In this document: one piece after another, positions 57,801 to 64,000 of the stretch
Position numbering within the stretch: the stretch's first letter is position 1
How the letters are laid out: each line of letters begins with the position of its first letter
Source: Parelaphostrongylus tenuis
Lineage: Eukaryota > Nematoda > Chromadorea > Rhabditida > Metastrongylidae
Direction of reading: 5' to 3'
Length of the DNA: 64,000 nt
Assembly (NCBI GenBank): GCA_019055375.1
Contig: JAHQIW010007140.1
Location: forward strand, 124,001 to 188,000
Notes under the pieces: generated by a model
Seen by the model: the letters and a program-made list of their open reading frames with translations, nothing else
The model's database searches: none
What the model was told of the DNA's origin: nothing
Position numbers and translations under genes: made by a program

Positions 57801-60800
57801 AAAATGAAACAACCAGGAAGGAATCGAGCCAGGGAACAATCAACGAAAGAGAATGGCATCAAACGAAAAACGGCTTTGTAACGAAATTACCCGCTGCTGA
57901 AGGGGGAGTGGGTCAGGAGAACAGCACTTGGGGGAAGTGCTGCCTGTTCGACCACCTTACCCAGCAGACTCTCGCCCGACCACACTCGACCTACCTCTTA
58001 CGATGACGTTCCGTCCGGCCAGAAATCGAACGTCAGCATTCTCGGGAATCGCCGATGAACTTCGTTCCAGGAAAATCTCGACGTCGTTCACATTCAATCC
58101 TCGTGATCGTAGCGGTTCTACAAGAACTACTGATGGATGCCACGCTTATGTTACTGGTATAATATAAGATATTCATAACTAGATTTCTCTGCGTTCCCCG
58201 TCTTTAATGGCTCTGAAATATCTCGAAACAATTGCCGAAAAAAATTCTTTCTGAAAAAAAAAAATGACGATTGCGGGTTTCTTCCATAATCGCTGATAAT
58301 TGCTCGATCTTTAGAGTTTTCGAAAGTTTCACAGATATTTAATTGCCACTTTGTACATCGGTACAATGTTAAACATGCTTATTTTACTTTCTTATTTATT
58401 CCCCGGCTTAATACTTCTTGCTTATTTATTTATTAATCTCATAGCACTATTCATTACGGATGTCTTCCAAATTTAAGATTGTTTCGCAGCAATGTTGTTT
58501 GAAAAGTGGAAAGTAAAAATTTCAAACTCTTGAAACTGGAATTTTCGCGCATTTGTACTCAATTCATGCAGAGCATAACCTTTAGAAAAAAGTTTTGTTC
58601 TGATCATTATTCAAAGTCTAGACTTGTGAAGGTTTTTAATCAAAACCTAGAGAACAAATCCGCAAGTTAATTAGGCACGGCCATCGGGCTTCAAATTGAA
58701 AAACTATTAGTTTTCTCAAAGACTATTTGATTTACCGGGAAAGAAAGAGTTGATAGAGAACTAGAGAAACTTCAAATAGAAAGAAAGTCATATATTCGTC
58801 ATATTAACTCATAATGATTCGTAGTAACAATTTCGTTATCGGAACAAAAAATAGTTGACATCACTTGGTTTATTACGGCGAAAATAGTTATTAGTAGCTG
58901 AGAAACACAATAATATATGTTTTATCAGATATCCATGAATGTGCAAGTTAATCAATTCTACTTTTTTTACGCAATCTCTTATTCTCCTTTAAAAGGTTAT
59001 TGCTCAAAATTTCATCCACATAAATCTCTGAAGCTGCTCTGACAGTATTTCTTGACGTCTTAGCTATTATCTCGTACATTTGAAGTGCTGCTGATAATGA
59101 CGTCTTTCATATTTCAGCACGTCGAATCGAGAAAGCGATTATCGTCTTGATATTTATCTACTGTCTTTTTTTTCCTGATCAAAAGCTGGTTAACGTGACC
59201 AAAAGTGCAAGTACAATTATCCGCAGTGATCTCAAAGAAGCTTATACCACGTTAGAGAAGAGCAAGGTGTTGAACATCAACTTTATCAGTTTCGACATTT
59301 GAAGTGTGCTACATAATGTGAGCAGTGCAGCACGGATTCCCATATCCGAGAAACAAATAGTGACTCTTGATGTCGACACGTTCTCATGATGCGATTGCCA
59401 CTGAGGGGATCAGTCGAAGAGCTTATCGAAATTCCAGAGAATTCTATAGCTGAATTGTTTTGCCGTTATTAATGACAAATAATTCATCTTGAGAAATCAC
59501 TGCACCAGTCACTGAATGTTTCTAGTACCCTGCTTTCACAAAAGCTTCCGTTTGTGTAAGCGCGCATGAGGCACGCTGGTCAGAGGTGCCTGTGCCACAC
59601 AAGTCGATTCCTCGCTCAAGCCTCACCAAGTCTTTCATCCTTTCAAGGTCGATGAATTGGTACCAGACTTGTTTAGAATGATAGAACGGCACTAACTTAA
59701 TAGACTGGTAGGCCATTGCGAGTCATTTTAGAAGCTAGATATACATTCAAGCACTTCAAACGAAATCAAAAGTTGAAGACGAATGCATGGCGAATTCTTC
59801 AGGGATTGATCATCGCCTGAAGCTTTATCCTCTACCCTTTCATTTTGCAATTTTTTAACTCGTTTCAAAGTGCATGAGAATCGAATCGGCACTTGTAATT
59901 ACTAATATTTGCATAAACTTTCAGTAATATCGGAATAACTCCAGATCGATGTGCTATAAAGTTTATTTCGATAATACCAAGGAATAGAAAAAATAGAACA
60001 TTTGATTTTGAACAATCAGTTGGAGTTACGCCATGTATTTCAATCCATCTGTAATACCGTAGAGTTAATGGCACGCTTTCTTGGTCTTTGCTACGATAAA
60101 TTTTTCAAAATGACTTCTGGAAGCATAATCAGGCTCCACGGAAATTGCTGATATCCTCCTAGACGAATCTGCTGTCAGTTTAGCATAATCGGAAAGATGG
60201 AAGACAAGATAATTTCGAGGTTAGGTGAGGATTTAAGCCAAAGACTATAGATATACTGCAATGCAACCCTATTCACTGTACTAACGTACTTCCTTGAGTT
60301 AAGGAGAGCTCCATTAAACCATAGAAAACAATGTAATAAAGAAAAATGGCGAGTGAGGTCCTGTGTCAAAATGCGACCCTTTTGAGGCACTGACGATGAT
60401 GAAACAAGATCTCGAGGTGTTCAATGAGCTGGTATCTATTATTATAAAAGTGCGAGTTAATGCATGTGCTTATGAGATGACAAAAAAGGCTCAACATCGA
60501 GAGGATTTATGTTGGCGGTATGAGATCTAGTTTGTAGAGACTGTTGGAAGAAAGCGGTTGACCACAAACATCGACAATTCACTTTCACACTCTGCGCCAG
60601 CTATCCTAACTTCCATAGATAGAGCGGTTTGTGCTAAAATAGTAATTGATAGTAGTTTTAGTAATTTTCAGTTAATGCACTACTTTAGAAAATCTCTAGC
60701 AATTTTCATATTCTCTTGTCCTCATTTTATTTCCTGTCGTTTGATTCTTAGTGATTTTTATTCCATTTCTTCTGACACTTTCCAGCAAGGCCTCGAAAAA

Positions 60801-62621
60801 GCACTGTGTGATGTTCAAAATCTCGATTGAAAACGATTTCCGGTATGGATGTAAGCAATAATGATGAGATGGAAATTGAAAATAGAAGTTAAGTTATTGT
60901 TAGTTTTGTTGCTTTACGATGTTCAAAATAAAAAATAAGAACCTGGAAAGATATCTTACTATCGAATCGCGCGTGTTGGCCCGTTCTTTTTTGCAAAAAT
61001 TTAACCGATCTTATCTATAGTATTTTAAAAGAACTATTTTGAGGGAGAGAAAGGAACAGATACTAATGCATGAGGACCGACTATGTCGTAAGTAGATTGC
61101 ACATGAATTGAAGATGATAGACCTCTTCAACTTGGAGTCGACAAGTCTTAAGCTCGCATTGAGTATTCATCGGTTGAAAAAAAGGTAGCGCTAAAATTTA
61201 GAGGTCTTTGACGACAATTTGAAAAATCTCTTACCCTAACAATGAGAAATCCTGATTTTGTCTGCCTGGACATTATTCAGCTTTATTTGGTCAAGTCATC
61301 TACTTTGGAGAAGATGAACAAACGGGATTTCGTCCACCAAGACATGATGGTGCACTCAAATTTGCCCTTCACCGATGTTGATGATAGCCAGGCTTCTGTT
61401 GTAAGTTGCAAAAAACTGGTATTCCTTTGATCTTCCAAGGACTTCAATTTTTTCGTATTCACAATGGCAATAAAGGTGAATAAATTTTACATACAACTAA
61501 GACGACAGAGATAGGCTGCTTTTTCAATGAGCATTGGTATTGCTCGACTTTTTCACTTCTATAATTCTGTGAAGTGATTAACCTCTCAATGTTCAAGTAT
61601 TTAAGAGGAGTACTAGAAAAGAAAGCTTCAGACATTACTTGTTATAAAACTTGTAGTTGAAATGAACGCTTATGACTACAGAAGTTGAATAGCAAATTGA
61701 TGCGCTAAAAAGTAGGCGATTAAAAATAAGGTCATTTATGCAAATGTAAAGTTTTCAAGGTGAAGTAGTGCAGACCGCTTTTTGCTCTGTCAATGACCCT
61801 TTGATTCAGTAGCGCAAAACCCAAGCAGAGCTAAGCTTTTGTGGAGCCAATATAAGAACGAGAAAAAAAGTTGTTTCCCATTGATGAAACTTAACCGATC
61901 ATTTTTCTTACCAAGAAAGTGCATTGTGATCAAAATTATATTATATATAATATTATTTAGAAGAAAAACAAAAACGTCATTATATCGGTCCTTTCCTACC
62001 TAATTCGATTGATGTTTATGTAAACTTTTGCTAGCAATACTAAAGAGGTAAAGAAGTGGCTTAGAAAAGTTGAACGAGGGCCTAGATGATGCAGTAGTTA
62101 GGAGCATAGTGAACTCCGAAAGTTCGAAACCACTTAAGGACTGATTCTTACTTGTCTCGTAGCAGTCTTGCGATTGCATTTTCTAAGTAGCCAGTTATAT
62201 TTCGAAAACTACCTTGTCCTAAAAATGAGTTAAGCAGAAAATAAGGTCAGAACCTATGGAAAATTAATACGTTGTCGTGTACAACAAAACTCTTCATCAA
62301 ATATCGAGCACCATTAATTCACAACCTTGTAACTTAACTTGTAACTTTTTTAGAAAAAGTACAAGCTCTCATCAGAACTTCAGATACAGAGTTATATGTA
62401 AGTTATAGACAAAACATATTTTGTCTGTACCTTCAAAGACCTGATAAAGTTTTAGGCCAGGCTCTATGGAAATCTTCTCAGAAGAATTGTCGTTCTCCTG
62501 CAAAAATTAAATGTGATTACTGACTGGAAAAAATGCTATAACAAAATATGGAAGGATGATGACGTACCGGGAAATGCGCCATCATGTACGCGGGTCCTTC
62601 AATGTCGGCAGCATGGTATCG
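33154..62621 (-). CDS. rhgf-2: RHGF-2/PLEKHG5-type Rho guanine nucleotide exchange factor, at least 31 exons
   Basis: Catalyses GDP/GTP exchange on a Rho GTPase. C. elegans RHGF-2 acts on RHO-1 and binds the multi-PDZ scaffold MPZ-1. Exons read 5' to 3' on the minus strand, most in consistent phase: 62621-62568, 62497-62441, 62182-62152, 61395-61304, 60821-60779, 58129-57995, 51786-51718, 49540-49481, 48427-48291, 48077-48001, 47064-46994, 46013-45901, 45333-45259, 45189-45125, 45094-44966, 41678-41516, 41281-41186, 41079-41031, 40642-40506, 40378-40250, 39731-39593, 39363-39276, 37052-36957, 36852-36749, 35108-34935, 34887-34713, 34615-34520, 34311-34173, 34109-34008, 33382-33255, 33160-33154. 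Domain order (RBD, DH, PH, Ser-rich tail) and about 1010 residues fit PLEKHG5. Joins into and out of 46013-45901 do not keep phase, so a small exon or missing base is likely there. The 5' end is unresolved. Confidence 0.85.
35448..35877. mobile_element. Foldback MITE in an rhgf-2 intron
   Basis: Near-palindromic arms of about 185 bp. The left arm starts TTTTTTGAGCCATGCAAGCG, the right arm ends CATGTATGACTCAAAAAA, and both contain the CGAGGCTGAAAGG / CCTTTCAGCCTCG motif and the GTAAGTATTACG block near the centre. It would form a long hairpin and has no transposase. Related to the MITEs at 8200 and 26421. Confidence 0.8.
36957..40378 (-). CDS. rhgf-2: rhgf-2 exons: PH domain
   Basis: Four exons: 40378-40250 ([16 protein letters not shown], then [14 protein letters not shown]), 39731-39593 ([18 protein letters not shown], the FTDxLLL PH strand), 39363-39276 ([19 protein letters not shown]) and 37052-36957 ([16 protein letters not shown], the C-terminal PH helix with its invariant Trp). 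Phases agree at each junction. The intron between the last two holds a foldback element. Confidence 0.85.
38596..39158. mobile_element. Foldback element with ~140-bp arms in an rhgf-2 intron
   Basis: The left arm 38596-38745 (GACAGTTTCGAGGCT ... TATATAGAGCGATGTTAAAG ... AACTTTATAGC) and the right arm 39013-39158 are imperfect reverse complements around a loop of about 270 bp. Not related by eye to the GAGGCTGAAAGGCC MITE family. Confidence 0.7.
40506..45333 (-). CDS. rhgf-2: rhgf-2 exons: DH (RhoGEF catalytic) domain
   Basis: Seven exons. CR1: [20 protein letters not shown] with the conserved E-A-x-W-E and T-E-x-x-Y-I. Then [20 protein letters not shown], and FLNYTELF...[12 protein letters not shown]2: [19 protein letters not shown]...[16 protein letters not shown]3: [20 protein letters not shown] then [12 protein letters not shown], the hallmark Q-R-[IL]-T-[RK]-Y-x-L-L-L-K helix. 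The end reads [16 protein letters not shown] and [15 protein letters not shown]. All junctions are in phase if the 45094 exon uses the AG at 45096-45095. The intron 41679-44965 contains a dead RTE element in antisense. Confidence 0.88.
42100..43085. other. Intron sequence, no coding support
   Basis: Part of the 3.3-kb DH-domain intron of rhgf-2. Frames at 42451-42678 (-) and 42565-42777 (+) do not resemble RhoGEF or any family I know. Confidence 0.4.
43090..44760 (+). pseudogene. Decayed RTE-type non-LTR retrotransposon
   Basis: Reverse-transcriptase remnants run in order across several frames: [19 protein letters not shown] (43305-43365), then [18 protein letters not shown] (about 43909-43962, the [FA]-x-D-D polymerase box with Ala changed to Asp... 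i.e. FDDD instead of FADD), [17 protein letters not shown], a block near 44350-44560 ending in NDNRW-like sequence, and a C-terminal [14 protein letters not shown] segment near 44595. There are multiple frameshifts and stops. The element is 5'-truncated and sits antisense to rhgf-2 within the DH intron. It is not functional. Confidence 0.75.
45901..51786 (-). CDS. rhgf-2: rhgf-2 exons: Ser/Arg-rich linker before the DH domain
   Basis: Exons 51786-51718 ([16 protein letters not shown]), 49540-49481 ([15 protein letters not shown]), 48427-48291 ([19 protein letters not shown]), 48077-48001 ([18 protein letters not shown]), 47064-46994 ([19 protein letters not shown]) and 46013-45901 ([19 protein letters not shown] ... 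[12 protein letters not shown]). The segment is low-complexity, basic and serine-rich, probably disordered and phosphorylated (inference). The last exon is conserved in PLEKHG5 just before the DH domain. The 51786 exon follows an intron of about 6.2 kb. Confidence 0.65.
46200..46800 (+). pseudogene. Mariner transposase relic (catalytic half)
   Basis: Shifting plus-strand frames show [32 protein letters not shown] (the first catalytic Asp region), [13 protein letters not shown] in place of the LLHDNARPH motif, ILPYSLPHM in place of the LPHPPYSPDLSP region, and [11 protein letters not shown]. The order matches a cecropia-type mariner from the WVPHEL motif to the C-terminus. Stops and indels abound. 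It lies in an rhgf-2 intron. Confidence 0.65.
49935..50010 (-). repeat. tRNA-like unit
   Basis: On the minus strand a box A-like GTTGGTGTGGTGGATAGCGCG, with a weak box B-like GCAGGTCCGATGCC about 35 nt on. It lies in the intron between the rhgf-2 exons at 51718 and 49540. Confidence 0.4.
53780..54525. repeat. Tandem ~210-bp duplication with an inverted third copy
   Basis: Direct copies at 54128-54316 and 54339-54525 share GAGAAATCTTC, AAACAAAATCT, TTACGGCGTC/TACGGCACC and TTTTACCGAAGGC[CA]TCAAGTGG. An inverted copy of the first half is at 53780-53885 (GGCGCCGTAACAGCCAAAAT, GAAGATTTCTCAC). Divergence is moderate, so the event is not recent. The cluster lies inside the long rhgf-2 intron. Confidence 0.75.
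55984..56058 (+). repeat. 75-bp dispersed repeat, copy 2
   Basis: CGCATTAAAATCAGCATTTA with flanks, matching 27296-27370 and 56524-56596. Confidence 0.5.
56524..56596 (+). repeat. 75-bp dispersed repeat, copy 3
   Basis: GGATTTAAATCAGCAT with flanks, the most diverged copy, about 470 bp from copy 2. Confidence 0.45.
57995..61395 (-). CDS. rhgf-2: rhgf-2 exons: Ras-binding-like domain
   Basis: Three exons (61395-61304, 60821-60779, 58129-57995) join in phase to give a ubiquitin-like fold of about 80 residues, as in the PLEKHG5 N-terminal RBD. It begins [12 protein letters not shown], continues [14 protein letters not shown], then [20 protein letters not shown] and ends [10 protein letters not shown]. 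The last block corresponds to the family pattern of a GI/GL turn followed by a V-x-I-[FY]-L strand. The acceptor at 60821 (TCGAG) is weak. Plus-strand frames over the outer two exons are shadows. Confidence 0.7.
59555..59845 (-). repeat. Dispersed ~300-bp repeat family, copy 5
   Basis: On the minus strand it follows the 16670-16980 copy closely: AGGATAAAGC, ATGATCAATCCCTGA, TGCATTCGTCTTCAA, TTGAATGTAT, TCTGGTACCAATT, and a GACTTGGTGAGGCTTGAGC end. The 64-codon minus-strand frame here is repeat sequence. Confidence 0.7.
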
Positions 62622-62688
62622 CTGAAGTAAGGAAACTTTGATATTTCTCAAATCAAGTGAAAGAATTATACTTCTTTTATGCGGCCAC

Positions 62689-63090
62689 CTTCGAGAACCC
62701 GTCGATAAAATCATGTGGCAGCGTTTTGTAGAGCATCTCACTTATTCACTCGTCAACAATTTGGACACAACACAATGATGAACTGTCGATGAATGTCCTT
62801 GGATGAGTCTGATATAATTGACCCGATTCGTGGGTGGAAACACGGGTAAACATCATGCAAACCCATATTTCATGTCTCCCAATGTGTCATTTCCGTGAAG
62901 GATTTCGGATCATAACAATAGAGTCGCAGAAAATCCAGCAACTGACTAGAAGATTCTAGAGATAGGACAAACAGTGTTTTCTTACCAATGTCTCTATGTA
63001 TAACATTTGTTGACGCTTGAATGATGACTTTTTCTTCGCACTCGACATTACCTCATCATTGAAGAGGACTCGTCTACATATATGGATCGT
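62689..63090 (-). CDS. Unresolved minus-strand exons upstream of rhgf-2 (possible 5' part)
   Basis: A clean exon at 63090-62986 (acceptor TTTTAG, donor GTAAGA) reads TIHICRRVLFNDEVMSS, then KKKSSFKRQQMLYIETL, in phase 0. Another segment ending at 62689 (donor GTGGCC) reads EMLYKTLPHDFIDGFSK and joins in phase 0 to the rhgf-2 exon at 62621. Between them two overlapping open frames (LRLYCYDPKSFTEMTHW, and THESGQLYQTHPRTFID) each meet a TGA, and no acceptor fits. It could be the long N-terminus of rhgf-2 with base errors, or a separate gene. I do not recognise the protein. Confidence 0.4.
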
Positions 63091-64000
63091 CTAAAACAAA
63101 ACTTCACCTATGAATGAGCTATGAGCCTAACGTTATGATGTAGTCGCAACATAGGGGTCATAATACGAGGCAAACGAAAGCAAAATCAATTCTGTAACTA
63201 GTTCCATTTCCCTTTCGCGTCGTATGAGTATGTGATTACAATGATGAAGAGGAAGGTGATCTAGTATGGTGTAACCGGTCGTCTAACAAGTTCAGATCAG
63301 CTAGTTGAGACCCCAGAACTAGACTCAATAGCCCTTGTAAACCTTGCAAGTTCTTGAGAACCCAAAATTTGCAGGCATAAGCTGGTTGAAGGTTAACATT
63401 CAAAAACGAGCATAACACGAACCTCGGCAACAGAGAATGGTAGCAAGTGGGCACAAGCTAGTTCAAAATAATCAAAGCGATGGAAAAAAAACTGAAGTCA
63501 AAGCAGTGCATTTGTACAGAAGACTCGAAATCGGAATCGATCCTGAACGTGATTGGTGCTCTGCATAGTTAACCGCATAATTGGTAGTGGATCTTATTAA
63601 AAATTATCAAAGGTTACGGCTGCTATCCTCAATATTAAGAGCTTCAAGAGAGAGCGAATGAACCCTCTATAGTAAATACTGAGGTTGGTGTGACATGTTT
63701 TTTATCGACTGTATTCAAAATCAAGGTTCACCACGACAGTTCAGGTTGGGGTCGAAGAAGCAAAAACGCAGTTGAGACAGTGACGATCGGCTTTTGATAT
63801 TGCGCACATCCAGCGAATGGCTTTTCATTGACAGAGTAAGCGAAGAACATATAGAGCATAATCAGATGAGGCAGTTAGGCGATGACCCATCGCTTTTGCC
63901 GTCGACACTCAAGATGAAAAACACCACTCACAGTGCCCAATAGATAATAGAGGCATAACACGACTTCAGCTGAAAGACCCCTTGAGCTTATGGTTTTGCG
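63091..64000. other. Window end, no supported gene
   Basis: A 72-codon minus-strand frame at 63236-63454 has no motif. Further 5' exons of the minus-strand gene could lie here or beyond the window. Confidence 0.35.

Larger units (their letters stand above)
51787..57994. other. 6.2-kb rhgf-2 intron
   Basis: It includes the repeat cluster at 53780-54525 and the short repeats at 55984 and 56524. Possible extra exon-like pieces on the minus strand (about 51926-52010, and 57119-57300) were not kept because their phases or acceptors do not fit. Confidence 0.45.

Noticed and set aside
57928..58167. Plus-strand frame starting [16 protein letters not shown] with a GTATAA at its end, resembling a first exon
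   Set aside because: The same bases on the minus strand encode the RBD block [20 protein letters not shown] with matching phases to exons on both sides, which is much stronger evidence.
61242..61430. Plus-strand exon-like frame (acceptor ATTCAG, donor GTAAGT) reading [12 protein letters not shown]
   Set aside because: It overlaps the minus-strand RBD exon 61395-61304, which fits the gene chain in phase. The plus-strand signals have no partner exons.

Overview
The window is animal nuclear DNA, most likely from a clade V parasitic nematode and possibly a hookworm-like strongylid. The evidence is many short exons split by short GT-AG introns with nematode-type T-rich acceptors, a CDC-48 protein close to that of Caenorhabditis, and frequent mariner, RTE and MITE-type repeats. 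The species assignment is inference. I see no prokaryotic operons, CRISPR arrays or rRNA genes.

Two protein-coding genes can be rebuilt with confidence. The first is cdc-48 (p97/VCP AAA ATPase), plus strand, 18480-24975. It has 19 coding exons, beginning with a 17-nt first coding exon, and encodes about 810 residues. Two exons each lack a single G that the reading frame needs. The second is a very large minus-strand gene, about 62621 down to 33154. I recognise it as the nematode RHGF-2/PLEKHG5-type Rho guanine nucleotide exchange factor. It has a Ras-binding-like domain (61.4-58.0 kb), a Ser/Arg-rich linker (51.8-45.9 kb), a DH domain (45.3-40.5 kb), a PH domain (40.4-37.0 kb), and a Ser-rich tail that appears to end in a PDZ-binding motif. 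Most of its exons are under 180 nt and are easily missed because longer chance reading frames overlap them. The two genes are convergent, with about 8 kb of repeat-rich DNA between their 3' ends.

Region by region: 0-18.4 kb is repeat-rich and holds one weak two-exon gene candidate, tRNA-like SINE units, MITEs and four mariner relics. 18.5-25 kb is cdc-48. 25-33 kb is intergenic repeats plus a possible tiny two-exon ORF. 33.1-62.6 kb is the RhoGEF gene, whose introns carry a dead RTE retrotransposon, a mariner relic, two foldback elements and a tandem/inverted repeat cluster. 62.7-63.1 kb has further exon-like minus-strand sequence that I could not chain cleanly. I found nothing I would call a previously undescribed biological system. 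The most useful points are the hidden RhoGEF gene, the recurrent one-base G losses, and the rearranged mariner elements.
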